Origin: Brachionus manjavacas | Taxonomy: Eukaryota > Rotifera > Eurotatoria > Ploima > Brachionidae | Reading direction: 5' to 3' | Assembly (NCBI GenBank): GCA_019054805.1 | Contig: JAHQIY010000029.1 | Coordinates: 496,001 to 560,000, forward strand | DNA: 64,000 nt | In this document: piece by piece, positions 11,638 to 22,299 of the stretch | Layout: each line of letters opens with the position of its first letter | Position numbering within the stretch: position 1 is the first letter of the stretch | Made by a program: the position numbers and the translations under genes | The notes under the pieces: model-generated | Seen by the model: the letters and a program-made list of their open reading frames with translations, nothing else | Told to the model about the DNA's origin: nothing | Database searches by the model: none

Positions 11638-11852
11638 AATTATTTTTTTTGATTGGTTTTTTTTTTTTAATTCTTTTAGCAAATAAAAATTTAGAATAAT
11701 AAATTATAATTTTTAAATATTTCCGTTGTTGAAAACCTATTTCACACTTATCTTTTCTTTTTTACCGATTTTATTTTCCGCCGGTATCACAACCAACAAT
11801 TCAACCTAAAAAATTTAATTATCGATCCAGACAAAGAAAATCAAACAAGGAA

Positions 11853-12386
11853 ATGACAACTCAGTTGTCAGAAGATTCTCAGCTGTTACAAAACCTTAGT
11901 ATTATTTCTGTTGAAAACATTGAGCAAAAATCTAAAACATTTGTTGATAGCCAACAGCTAGTTAAAGCTGACAAAAGAGTTGTTGTTGCAGACGATACAC
12001 TAAGCGACATTATGGGTGAAATATTTAAGGCTGATGCCCGCACAAGTGGTTATCGAAATTTGTTTAATGAAAGTAATGACACTAGATTAAACGAAAACAT
12101 TGGTGTCAGTGAATGCGAAAGCGATGTACTAGAAAACGTGGAAAAAGAAACAAGTTTAGAGCCTTTCCAAAATAGCAGTCAGTTTTCGCAAAGAACTGAA
12201 ATAATTGAATGTGTTAAAGATATGGATGGAAATTTTTACTGTAAGATCGCGAATTCTAATTGTAATGCTAAATTTTCCAGCGATTTTGGTTTGCGTATTC
12301 ATGTTGAAAAAATTCACAAGGGTTACAAATTAGGGCCGTTTCAAACTCCTAGGTCGGAAAACGAGAACTTATTGCATATAAACTAG
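11853..12386 (+). CDS. protein with a single C2H2 zinc finger
   Basis: A 177-residue frame. Residues 1-125 are polar and acidic without recognised domains. Near the C-terminus is one C2H2 finger: Cys, six residues, Cys, twelve residues, His, four residues, His (positions about 12239-12332), slightly long between the two Cys. The ATG lies in an AT-rich leader without clear signals. It sits directly beside the Tigger-like element but outside its inverted repeats. Could be a small nuclear DNA-binding protein or the remnant of transposon cargo. Confidence 0.5.
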   Translation: MTTQLSEDSQLLQNLSIISVENIEQKSKTFVDSQQLVKADKRVVVADDTLSDIMGEIFKADARTSGYRNLFNESNDTRLNENIGVSECESDVLENVEKETSLEPFQNSSQFSQRTEIIECVKDMDGNFYCKIANSNCNAKFSSDFGLRIHVEKIHKGYKLGPFQTPRSENENLLHIN

Positions 12387-12412
12387 TTAATTAACTATTA
12401 GTTTTATTCCAT

Positions 12413-13619
12413 TACAGTCGAGTCTGGATAATACGATGTGTTTGGGCGGAAAAAAAGGACATCGTATAAACGAATATCGTATTAATCAAATTTGCATGTT
12501 AAAGGATGGGAAGAAAAATATTGAAAATAAATATTTTTAAAGGAATTATTGTTTATTTAAAAATAATAAATATATTAAAAGGAAAAATATTTATCAATTT
12601 TGTGAAGTCGCTTCAAAGTCCAGTTAAGGAAAAACTTTTTTCTTCTTTTTTAAAATCTTTATTTTGAGCTTAAGCCAAAAAAAACGGGATTCCCCATGTG
12701 CTTCCCCCTCTCTATTTATATCTTTATTTTATCGAGAGTCATATAACTACTCGAACATGTAAAAATAAAAAGTACAAAAATAAAATATAAAAATATCATA
12801 AGTAACTTAACGCTCACATACATAATAAATAAATAAACAGATACTTATCTGTGGTGAACACCACAAATTTTACTTTGAAAAGACTGATCGACGCTACAAA
12901 ATTGATCCATTTTAGACAACTGATCAATGAATAAAGAACAGTCTTCGTTCTTTTGGGCAAAATACAATCGTAGTTTATCTATGCAGTCCGTTGCTTCTTT
13001 TTTTGAAATTTTCAATGCGTTTTCTATTGGCTCAACATGTTCTTCCAATTGTTCATCATCTTGTTCTCTGTTGATTGTATTTATTATATCTTCGTCTGAA
13101 TATTGTCCAAAAGGCTCTAAATCTTTATCAATGTTGGCATAGGCATACTTGTTGAAGTCAAATGTATTTTGAACGGTGTTGAGTTTATCAAACGATTTTT
13201 CATATTCCACCAAGTCTGCATTTTCAATGCTTTCCTCTCTTATTTCCATTATATTGTTTAATTTGAGTGGACATTTTTTGTTTACATATGTATATAAAAT
13301 TACCTTTATATACACACAAGCAATTAAATTAACATTAATATTTAATTATATTTAAATATAACTAGATTTCAGTGGTCTTCTATTTTTTTGTTTAAAAGAT
13401 CAATATCGTATTAAAAACGATCAATTAGCACTGATTTGTACGTTTTTTTCTGAATAAACCTATCGTATTAATTAGATATCGTATTAAAGAAACATCGTAT
13501 TAACAAAGAAATTTAACATTAACATGTAATTATATTGGGGAATGTAAATTATGAAAAAAAATATCGTTATAAAGCGAATATCGTATTAATCAGCATCGTT
13601 ATAACAAGACTCGACTGTA
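12413..13619 (-). mobile_element. Tigger/pogo-like DNA transposon, internally deleted
   Basis: The element lies between TA dinucleotides at 12413-12414 and 13618-13619, the target duplication expected for Tc1/mariner-superfamily transposons. The ends are inverted: CAGTCGAGTCTGGATAA at 12415 and, on the other strand, CAGTCGAGTCTTGTTATAA from 13617. The box ATCGTATTAA recurs inside both ends (for example 12475, 13402, 13577). At 1203 bases it is too short for a full transposase and holds only its C-terminal piece, on the minus strand. Confidence 0.85.
12845..13249 (-). pseudogene. C-terminal remnant of Tigger-like transposase
   Basis: Minus-strand frame, open from 13315 and with a likely ATG at 13249 (M-E-I-R-E-E). 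The sequence reads Y-S-D-E-D-I-I-N-T-I, an acidic linker, then A-T-D-C-I-D-K-L-R-L-Y-F, which matches the tail that follows the DDE domain in Tigger/jerky-type transposases. The catalytic DDE region and the CENP-B-type helix-turn-helix are absent, deleted from between the inverted repeats. It could still make a short protein, but not a transposase. Confidence 0.6.
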
Positions 13620-13828
13620 TCAATTAATTTTATTTAATCATTTTATTCATTCCTTTTATTCAATTCTTTTAATTCTATTTAATTTTTCTTACTTATTTTA
13701 TTTTATTTAAATTAAAATATAGATGTAACTTGTGCACATTCAAAATTTAAATTAATATTAAAATTGTATTAATGAATCGTAATTAAAATTTCAAAAAAAA
13801 AAAAAAAAAAAAAGTTTCAGCGCTCGGT

Positions 13829-15515
13829 GAGTATTGGATTCCATTAACAGTTGACAACCACGCAAGCTTTCCAGTTATTGAAGGACGGCAAATACACTAA
13901 TGTTTAGTCAAGCGGAAGCACATTTTCTTAAAAGGATGTAGTAAGAATATTACTACGTCTTCTTTCTAAATTATTCAAAGTCCTTTCTCTCTGCTTTCAC
14001 TTGATCTAACCTTCACTTGGATGGTGATGCCATCCGATTGACTTTATATATCATTATTAATATTAATAAAGATTCGCATCACTAAAATACAGCTTTTATT
14101 AAACTACGGTTTAGACCCCCACCAGCTTACGCTACATTTTATTTAGTTCCTTTAACTCAAGATAAAGTAGGAGTCTAATTAGGTTTGTTCGGATCAAACT
14201 TTTTGATGGGAAATATCGGCCAAAATCAAATTTCAATTTTGACTAAATCTCACTAATTGTCCCTGGATTTAAAAAAAATCTTTTTATTCCACTTACTGTC
14301 TAATAATTGTCCCTATTCTATCCTAGTGGATAATGGGGAGGCGCTCATCTCCTTTTCATGTACCTTTTTGATCAACGGCTACGATCTGACACAGAGGCTA
14401 CTGCATCGAGTTGATCATCTACACCGCAATTATTACCCAGTCGAAACTGGTCCCCCTATTTTTATAATGAAATAGGTTTAAACATTCGCCCCGTTTTGCA
14501 ATGATATTTTGAAGATTTTTTCACCCTCAGCGAGTTTGTACCCTCGAGCCGCTGCTTGCATGACTAACACCCAAACCATTCGTCTATACGGGCTACTTAC
14601 TGTCTATTATTTAAAAAAAATTTAAGACATCTAATGCCAATGAGGAGTTGTCCAATCACTAGAAAATTCTTCTGGGACGACGTCACAAAAAAATACTTTT
14701 TTGTGGAATCGGGGGGCTATGAAAACATTCCTGAGGTTTCAGGTTCCGAGGAATTAGTTACCTCTCTAGACACTAGGAATCCCAACAATGAACCCGCAAT
14801 ATCAAACAATGAAGGGGTTCAGGCACCCTCCTGAGAACACTCCATCCACGCCAACCAAAACATCCACCACCAACACAACATCTTCCCCAGAAGCCAGCAT
14901 GCCAGTTAGGTTTAAGCCAGCGGCAATTAACCAGCCGCTTAATAAGTCAGTGTAGATTGGCTCGTATTTCGCACCTCCAACTGACATACTTAAGTTCCAT
15001 AAGAAGAGTTTCCCGTCCCTAAAGCCTTTTTTAACAGACTAAGGGACGGGTTGAGAATTTGGTCGAAGGGTGGCTGTGCCAGAACCTTTGAAGACTTTTA
15101 GGCACAAAATCCTAGCCAGCGACGAGGACAGGGACAAGATCCTCGCCTCTTTACTGCGTGCGGGGATCGTTGAAGAGTCCATCGCCTGCTCTACAGGACA
15201 CGTTATTGTGGTACCTTTTTCCTTGTTTCGAGACCCGGTTCGAAGGTGAGACCAATTGCTGACTTCTCAACTCTCACATAAATAATTGATGCCGCCAATT
15301 TCCGCTTGAAATCCGCGTACCAGCTGGTCAATGATCTAAACTCATTTATGGTATCATTTATGGTACTAAATTGGATTTCAAGCAGGCATTTTTCAATACA
15401 AACCTGCATCCCAAATTCAAATTTATTACCACCTTTGGATATGGGGGAGGTTGTTCAACTTTACAAGGATGTCCTGTGGATTTTGTAATGCCCCGTTTGT
15501 CCAATCTAGTAGAGG
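13829..15515 (+). pseudogene. decayed LTR-retrotransposon pol fragment (Gypsy-like)
   Basis: A conspicuously GC-richer block. Reading across frames, 14305-14350 gives I-L-V-D-N-G-E-A-L-I, resembling an aspartic-protease active site with the usual D-T-G changed to D-N-G. 15080-15200 gives a helix-rich run ending in A-G-I-V-E-E-S-I-A-C-S-T-G. 15238-15330 gives K-V-R-P-I-A-D-F-S. 15365-15510 gives K-L-D-F-K-Q-A-F, then F-I-T-T-F-G-Y and a C-P-V-D-F tail, the order of RT blocks in Ty3/Gypsy-type pol. Several stops and frameshifts; no LTRs, RNase H or integrase found. The family is an inference from the RT block order. Confidence 0.55.
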
Positions 15516-16416
15516 TTAAATTTTGGAATGTTCGAGCGTAGTGCATTTTGCAGAGATTTTGCACATCATTAGCAGACTTTTTAAATAATAAAATAATTCT
15601 AAGTTAATATTGCAAGCATGAAAAACTTTGTGTTTTTTTATGAATTTTGACTTTAGGTTTGTGATATGATAATCCTCAAGATAATATTTGTAGTTTAAAA
15701 ATTATCTTCGCTCTGTTTTCCATTTTTTTTCAATTGAATATTTGTTAAAAACACCAAATGAAAGTAAATTATCACTTATGTCAAAATTTTATAAGAAGAA
15801 AACAAAGTTTTTCGTGTCTAGTCCGTTAGGTAAACTATGTTTTATCTGAGAACAAAATATTTCGGCTAATAAGTGAACTATGGTTCACTTTACCAACTAG
15901 ATACAGTTTTTTAATGATTGAATATAAAATTTAATCAAAATGAATTATTTATCTATTTTTTTTTTCTTTTTAATGCCCATTTTTATTCTTTTTATTTATT
16001 TAATTATCCAATTCTTTAGTTTAATCTAAAATTCTAATAAAAGAATTCAAATTTGATTTGTTAAAACTTAACCTTTGAAGTATGGTTTATTATATTTTTT
16101 TAATTAATTTTAAGTTTGTTATTTTTTAAACATTAACTGTTTAAATAAGTTTATAAAAAAAGTCTAATTCAAATTTAAAAGCATGCTTGATTTCATTTTT
16201 TTTTTTTCAAGGTTTTTTTTTCTTGTTTTTTTTTATATATTTTTTTTTATCTACATTAAAAAAATAAATATCTACTAAAAAAATGATTTATCTACTTACA
16301 AAAATTAGTCGCTTTTTTATCTTTTTTAATATAGTTTTTTATTTCATTTACTTATTAAAAATTAAAGATTGTACATTTTGTAAATAGATAACTATTAATG
16401 TCTGTGTTTATGTAAC
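15516..16416. other. AT-rich intergenic DNA
   Basis: Nothing coding was recognised. A loose inverted repeat (GTCTAGTCCGTTAGGTAAAC near 15816 against its imperfect complement near 15893) may be a hairpin or the trace of a small element. Confidence 0.4.
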
Positions 16417-17409
16417 AAGATTTCGGATCTTGCCTGTTATGTGACCAGTGACTCTATGTCGATTTGGTGACCAGGTATTTTTTCTGACTGGTCACATATT
16501 CACTGGTCACCTAATATGTGATCAGGCAAAATTATTTATTAGGTAAAAATTTTTATAAATAATTTAAACCTGGTCACCTAAATTTTGAAATTGGTCTCAT
16601 TAATTTCTTTTTAGTTAGATAAAATTAAATTGTAATTATAATTAAATAATTGCAATTGCAATTAATTGTGACGACGTAGATGAAGAAGATATTGAATCCT
16701 TATTTGGGTCTTTGAAAGGATCTGAATATGGGTATGAATTTGGTGATGATAACAATGAAGAAGAGAGTAATGATGTTGAAGTGGAAATTTTCAGTGTAGA
16801 CTCGGTGGAAGAGTTAAATAGACTTAAAAATTATGAAAGCGATGAAGAAAGTTATCCACATACGGAAACAATTACAATAAAAGAGATTGATTTTTTGGCA
16901 TATGGCACCGATTCAGATCATGAAGAAAATTGTGAATCAGATTTTGAAGAGGTTAGTGAAGCCATTTGCAAGCTTAATTTAAATCAAACAAAAAAAATTA
17001 GAAAAGTTATCAAAAATTGCATCAGAAGCGACACAGTCTGCTGTAAAAAGAGGCCCTAGCAAACATTAAAACTCAATAGCTTGCCCGGAGTGCGGGAAAT
17101 TAATGAAAAATGAGCGTGGTGTAAAGCAACACATCACAAAAATGCATAAATAATTTTTTTTATTTATTTTCTATAATTTTAAATTAATATTTAAATTGGC
17201 CACGTAAAAAAAAAAAACCTGGTCATATAAATTTAATAATTGGTCACTTAAATAATAAAATTTTTAAAAAAAAATTCTTTACTTTAAATAATAATATTGC
17301 CTGGTCACATATTAGGTGACCAGTGAAAATGTGACAAGTCAGAACAAATACCTGGTCACCAAATCGACATAAAGTCACTGGTCACATAACAGGCAAGACC
17401 CAAGATTTC
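16417..17409. mobile_element. DNA transposon with ~115-base inverted repeats and 8-base target duplication
   Basis: AAGATTTC at 16417-16424 and again at 17402-17409 is a perfect 8-base target duplication. The element proper is 16425-17401 (977 bases). Its ends match inverted for about 115 bases with few differences, starting GGATCTTGCCTGTTATGTG at the left and GGGTCTTGCCTGTTATGTG read inward from the right. GGTCAC/GTGACC boxes are repeated many times inside both ends, possible transposase-binding sites. An 8-base duplication suits hAT, P or some Mutator-like elements. No transposase is present; the cargo is an acidic ORF and a C2H2 finger. Confidence 0.9.
16666..17152 (+). pseudogene. acidic protein with C-terminal C2H2 finger, frameshifted, inside the transposon
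   Basis: The open part 16712-17059 encodes an acidic protein rich in D, E and S. It can be extended upstream in frame to about 16669 (D-D-V-D-E-E-D-I-E). Near 17010 the natural-looking sequence shifts frame (K-I-A-S-E-A-T-Q-S-A-V-K-R), meets one stop (TAA at 17067) and continues into a standard C2H2 finger at 17082-17150: C-P-E-C-G-K, twelve residues between second Cys and first His, then H-I-T-K-M-H-K and a stop. So one frameshift and one nonsense change separate an acidic N-terminus from a DNA-binding C-terminus. The gene lies wholly within the inverted repeats. Confidence 0.6.
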
Positions 17410-18554
17410 TATGCAACTATAGATGTCTTCTAGTAAAAGGTCTTCGGAAGTATGCTTGCCGTAGCCTTTTATTATTATTATAAAATGAACGAGACAAATT
17501 TATTATCAAATAAATAGATCATTTAAATATTTTATCATTTTTATGTTTATATTTTAAATTTTTAAAAAGTTTTTTAACATAGTTTATAGAAAACTTGATT
17601 GTTTACATTGAATAAAAATCCCAAATAAAATATGAAAAGCCGCTTTTAAATCAGGAAATTGCGGCAATTTCTTGATTTAATGGATCAAATTTGCAAAATT
17701 TTAAGACAAAAAAGTTTGAATTGTTGGATTATAAAGTGAAATTTACATTTTAATAGGCGACGAAATTATAGAATTAAAATGGCCATCAATTAATGGACTG
17801 ATAAGAAAATTTAAATTCTACTGACAAAAATGACTAAATCTACAGACAAAAAAACTACATATGATGACAAATAAATTAAATGACTGATTAAATAATTATT
17901 TGAGTGACAAAAATAATTTTTTGACTTAGTTATTATTTTTACACCAAATTAACGATTTTGAGATCACAATAAAAATCAAAATCTTGAACTATAGCACCAA
18001 AATCAGAAAGAAGCTCCAGGTAAAATTTATCCTGGAGGAAAAATATTTGAAATTTCAAGAAAAAATAGGAACTTTACACGGGAATTTAAATGATGATTGA
18101 AATGAAATTGAAATTTGAAAAAATCAAGAATGAAATTCTTGATTTAAAGTTTAATTCATTTTAATTATTATTAAAAAAAGTTGAAAATGAAATTATTTTT
18201 AATTTTAAGAATAGAAATTACCTTCTTTTTTAATTAAGCAATTGATAATCAAGAACAAAAAAAAGTCTTCATTTTATTAGAATTTTTTTGATCACATTAT
18301 ACTAATTATTATGCTATCATCGCCAAATCTGGAGCAATCTTTTTAATAATTAAATTATTAAAATTAGTTAATTTAACATTTTTAAATATTTTTTTGATAA
18401 AAAAAAAAACATTTTAATTTTTTTCTTCATTATATTATAATCTTCAGATTGAACAGAAAAAACAATACACTAAATTTTGGATAAATTTTTATTTAAAAAA
18501 AAAAGGGAAAAAAATCAAAAAAAAAAAAAGTTTGATTAATCAAATATAAAACGA
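17410..18554. other. AT-rich intergenic DNA
   Basis: No genes recognised. A small imperfect hairpin lies at about 17650-17683 (AAATCAGGAAATTGC facing GGCAATTTCTTGATTT). Confidence 0.45.
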
Positions 18555-19453
18555 CTATTTTTTATTTTTAAAATAATTTTCTATTTTTTTTTTGTTATTA
18601 ATTTGGCAAATCAAATCGCCGCTCTCAATATCGTAAGCATAGTTTAAGCTGGATGCCAATTTTCTTGAGTGCGTAATTGAATGACCTTCGGCAATAACTA
18701 CAATTTTATTCCAAAATTTGCCGTAACTTTCTAAGCAAATTTCTTCACCATTGGACGGCATTGGAACTTTGAACTTATTTCGGCGCGTATATCCAAGCTC
18801 TTTGAAAGAAAATTCTTTCCATTCAATTTGCAAATTTTTCTTGAAAATAAACAATTAATTAGTAATATATTAAATTTAATTAAGAAAAAAATAAAAAAAT
18901 TACTATTTTTTCATCAGAAAAAAATTCAATGAAGGGCCATTCGTACTCGTCTTTAGCATAACAAAGTACCAAAATTTTCATACCATTGTCGGTATTTTCG
19001 ATTATTTTAATTTTTTTATTTTTCAAAATTTTGCCATCCCAATAGAATTTGAATTCCGAATAAAAATTGGGATCAATAAAAAAATCAAGATCGTCATCGT
19101 GGTCTATTATTTCGTTTTTTCGAACCAGGCCTAAAATAAAAAATAGTTTATTTTTTAATTTAATATTATTAAAACGGTTTCAAACCTAATAATGTGCCGT
19201 AGGCAGCGCATATTTTGTCCTTGAATTTTGAACTTTTTATATCGTCTAGAATGTCCCTTAGAAGCTGATACAATTTTGTCCTGTTAGCCGCGCTCATTCT
19301 CAATTGTATATAATTTGAAGCCGGCTTTCCATCTTTAATTGGACCATTTTTTTTTAGCTCATTAGCTATTTTAGTTTTGTGCTGGTTGTTGAGATTTTTT
19401 TTAATATCGCTCTTTATGACAATACGGTTTCTTAGATTGATTTGTCTTTCCAT
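18555..19453 (-). CDS. LicD/fukutin-family putative phosphotransferase, three exons
   Basis: Exons on the minus strand: 19453-19186, 19130-18904 and 18839-18555, joined by GT..AG introns of 55 and 64 bases; the joined frame is 259 residues with no stop. The junction of exons 1 and 2 creates Y-G-T-L-L-G-L-V-R, followed in exon 2 by H-D-D-D-L-D. This G-T-L-L-G..R...DDD.D signature is that of LicD/fukutin-type nucleotidyltransferase-fold proteins, which transfer phospho-sugar or phosphocholine groups onto glycans. The acidic triplet would bind metal. No signal peptide or membrane segment is visible at the chosen start (M-E-R-Q); an upstream in-frame ATG at 19489 would add 12 residues. The protein is short for the family. 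It looks intact, unlike its surroundings. Confidence 0.75.
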
Positions 19454-19815
19454 TTGATAATTGAAATTTTTTTTCTTAAAAATAATCAAATTTTAGGGAA
19501 CAAAAAACGAGTGAATAATTTTAAGTAATAAAAAAATTAATTAGAGCTAAATTATTATTTATTTGCCTATCTGTGTTGAGCCTAAAAATCAGATTAAAGA
19601 AAAATTTTAATTTTATTTTTCTTTTATACGAGATCAATCAAATGCAACTAAATTAATACAACGAATGTCATTGATGTTCTCACGGTCAATCCAAATCTGA
19701 GTAGTAACTGTTCAATTCAATTATCATTCAATTGTAACCTGGAAATTGACAAACTTTAATAGAAATAATACAAATTGACTTGAGAATTATCTTTAGATTT
19801 TGGAAATTATTCTAA

Positions 19816-20121
19816 TTAGTATAAAATAAATTTTATGATTGAAAAATACAGGGGTTCCGCATTAAATTTAAAAATTGAATAGATTTTCTCATGAAGCTCC
19901 TTAAAATTATTTTCAATCCCCTTGTTTAACAGCAATTTTAATTTGTATCTGTTAACCGCGCCTGTTACATTTTTCAAAATGAGTTTTGCTAAATATTTAG
20001 AAACTTTCTTCGTATTAATGTAAATATGTGCAACAAGACTTCCCCATACAAAATTGCTGTCCACAATTCTCTTAAGCACTTTGCATTTTTTTGAATCAAC
20101 TCCTGCAGGCCGAATCATCAT
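19816..20121 (-). CDS. hypothetical protein, 101 residues
   Basis: Minus-strand frame starting M-M-I-R-P-A-G-V-D. It is basic, with predicted helices (K-V-S-K-Y-L-A-K-L-I-L-K) and no motif I can name. The part K-E-L-H-E-K-I-Y-S-I-F could be the start of a longer domain continuing in another exon. It lies upstream of the LicD-like gene on the same strand, about 360 bases away, but no splice link between them was found. Confidence 0.35.
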   Translation of the reverse strand: MMIRPAGVDSKKCKVLKRIVDSNFVWGSLVAHIYINTKKVSKYLAKLILKNVTGAVNRYKLKLLLNKGIENNFKELHEKIYSIFKFNAEPLYFSIIKFILY

Positions 20122-20352
20122 TTTTTAGTTGAGAAAAAAATTATTGAAAAAATATCTTCAATTTTTAAAAGAACAAGGTTTTACCTGTTGCTTCGCTGCC
20201 AGAATAATAAAAAGAAAAGAAAAAGAAATCAATATTGATTATTTAATAGATTGATTTATTTTATTTATTATATTGAAAAATTCTTATTAAAATTGATTTT
20301 AAAAAAATTTTTTCATAAGTGTTGATTAAATGATTTAATGAATATTTCTGTC

Positions 20353-20686
20353 CAGTATGTCACAAAAAGTTAGAATCAACCTTTTTTCTATTTGATTGTT
20401 TTTTTGTTCATTATTTCGTCAAGTCGGCTATTTCTCTTTCAGTCTTTGTCTGATTTTTCAAAAAACATGCAATTTGACATCTTTGTTGATCAGTTAGTTT
20501 ATTTTTACCCATTTTTTCTCTATTTTGTCAGATTTTTAGGTGGTCTTATTTTTAAAAGACTATTATTTGAAAAAACTTTTTATGAATTGAATTGAATTGA
20601 ATTCATAGTTAACGATTTTTTTAATTGCAAAAAAACAGTATTTTTAGTTTTTTCAACTTGATTCTAATTTTTTGTGACATACTGTA
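20353..20686 (-). mobile_element. short Tc1/mariner-like element
   Basis: Inverted ends CAGTATGTCACAAAAA followed by TTAGAATCAA lie at 20353 and, on the other strand, from 20684; about 27 bases match. A TA follows the right end (20685-20686); the left flank reads TC, so that half of the TA duplication has decayed. The interior codes for the start of a transposase. At 332 bases it is a MITE-like deletion derivative. Confidence 0.75.
20411..20512 (-). pseudogene. N-terminal helix-turn-helix fragment of a Tc1-like transposase
   Basis: A 33-residue frame beginning M-G-K-N-K-L-T-D-Q-Q-R-C-Q-I and continuing T-K-T-E-R-E-I-A-D-L, the classic first helix-turn-helix of Tc1-type transposases (L-T..R..I..L....S..EIA). 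It then stops. The DDE catalytic part is gone. It might still bind the element's ends if translated. Confidence 0.6.
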
Positions 20687-20699
20687 CAAACAACATTTC

Positions 20700-21440
20700 T
20701 TGTAAGAAAAATTTGAATGAATAAATTTGAATGAATTTGAATAATTTTTTTCTTTTCTTAATTTTTTAATCAAAATTTATTTTTAAGTTGTAAAAATATT
20801 AATATATATTATGTAATCTAAAAAAAATGGATTAAGACAATTATAAAAGCACTATATTCATATATTAAAGTTAGTTATCGTAAGTATATGCATGAAAATT
20901 TTACTTTTTTTCACACATTTGGGTTTTAAATATTAAGATTCTTACACAATATCAAATCGTTGGAAACATCTATTCCAAATTCATTTAAAATATACGCTTT
21001 TTGCGTGATCTACATAATCCATAAACTGATAATTGTTGGTTACACATCACCAATGTCTCTGCTATTCATTAGACTTGATTTGGTAATTTGGAAAAAAAAT
21101 TCTCAAAAAATAGCATCAAAATAAATCTTTTCTTTTTGAATAAGCGTCCTCACAAAAATTACTGACTTTTGATAGACCTAAATAGCTTTTTTGTATTTTT
21201 TGAGTATTAATTAAATATTTTCTATTACATATAATCAACTAATTCATTTCTAGTCGAAACCATGTATTTCACTTACATGAGAAAAAATAAATTAATTTAC
21301 TATTTATCTTATTTATTTCAGAAATTACGCCAGATTCGGCGAAAATAAAAAATTTAATTTTAAAGTATAAAAATTGTAAAATTCAAAAAAAATTCTTCTT
21401 AAAAAAATTTATAGAAATTTTTAGAATTCAAGATTACATG
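20700..21440. other. AT-rich intergenic DNA
   Basis: No gene recognised. It includes ACGCCAGATTCGGCG near 21325, a GC-rich near-palindrome that recurs as a variant at 42400 and 18320. Confidence 0.4.
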
Positions 21441-21446
21441 CCTAAA

Positions 21447-21625
21447 AAGCACTTCAAAAATAAATAAGTTTCAAAAAAGAGTAGGCAACTTTCTATCGGG
21501 GTTAAAAAAAAAATAAATTATTATTGTAATTGATTATTATTTTATTTTATTTTATTTCATTTTAACTCCCATAGAATGTAGCCTACTTTTTTTGAAACTA
21601 ATTAAACTTTGAAGCACTATTTAAC
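21447..21625. repeat. long imperfect hairpin (MITE-like)
   Basis: The segment beginning AGCACTTCAAAAATAAATAA and continuing through AGTTTCAAAAAAGAGTAGGC faces its imperfect complement at about 21555-21625 (GCCTACTTTTTTTGAAACT, then CTTTGAAGCA). The arms are about 60 bases each, around an A/T-rich loop. No coding sequence and no clear target duplication. Confidence 0.6.
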
Positions 21626-21689
21626 ACAACTCACAGCATCTAGATGTCATTACTTGAGTTACAACTAAACAGAAAAAATTTATTTTTAT

Positions 21690-21785
21690 TCATTTATTTA
21701 TTTATTTATTAATCAGTGCCGAGCTAATGCTCCTTCAGAATAAAAAAAAATTATATAAAGTCAAATAGGAAAAAAATGGCTTTTT
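21690..21785 (-). mobile_element. LINE 3' end only
   Basis: Minus strand reads TTCTGAAGGAGCATTAGCTC and then GG, followed by a tail of AAAT/AATA repeats: the 3' terminus of the same LINE family as the copy ending near 10825. Only the last hundred bases or fewer were inserted. Confidence 0.7.
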
Positions 21786-21889
21786 TTTAAAATAGATAAT
21801 GTTATAGGAGCAAAATTTTCTCACATAATTATCCGAAAATAACCAGGTAACTAATTGACTCTCCAACAAGATAAATTGATAAAAAATTA

Positions 21890-22159
21890 TTGGTTAATAC
21901 ATCAACTAATTGTTACCAAAATGATAAACGCACAGAGAGAAAATACTGGTGTTGGCGCCCGTGCAAGCGGACACTTGACCGGCCAAAATTTTCAGAAACC
22001 ATGACCGTGTCTGCATTAGCCGGGCTGCTTTTGGCGGCCAGTTATTTTGCCGGTCTAGTTGACGGTGTTTGGACTGCTAAAAAATACAGACGGTCAAAAA
22101 AAACTGTCAATATTTTAGCGGACACAGCGAAGAGATTAGAAAAGACCCCTTACACCTAG
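21890..22159 (+). CDS. small putative membrane protein, origin unknown
   Basis: An 89-residue frame, clearly GC-richer than everything around it between about 21930 and 22150. Its middle is a hydrophobic segment (S-A-L-A-G-L-L-L-A-A-S-Y-F-A-G-L) followed by a basic tail (A-K-K-Y-R-R-S-K-K), so a single-pass membrane segment with a cytoplasmic positive end is plausible. An alternative start is the methionine just before the hydrophobic part (22000). An overlapping frame (M-I-N-A-Q-R-E-N) also reads for about 27 residues. No family recognised; the base composition suggests a foreign or conserved origin. Confidence 0.35.
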   Translation: MVNTSTNCYQNDKRTERKYWCWRPCKRTLDRPKFSETMTVSALAGLLLAASYFAGLVDGVWTAKKYRRSKKTVNILADTAKRLEKTPYT

Positions 22160-22299
22160 GTATCAAAAACTCGTCACTGGTTTTAATTCAAAAGCCAATA
22201 CTTCAAATTGGCTAACGAATTTTGTTTAAAGTGAGGCAATAAAAATTCTAGATAAACATAATTTTAGAAATTAAAAAATGTTTTTTTTTTTTTTTTTCC

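Noticed and set aside
13938-13956. Palindrome GTAGTAAGAATATTACTAC as an LTR end or operator
   Set aside because: No matching second LTR and no gene context; a chance palindrome in AT-rich DNA is as likely.
20392-20595. Plus-strand hydrophobic ORF
   Set aside because: It is the complement of the Tc1-like helix-turn-helix fragment and the element's right end.
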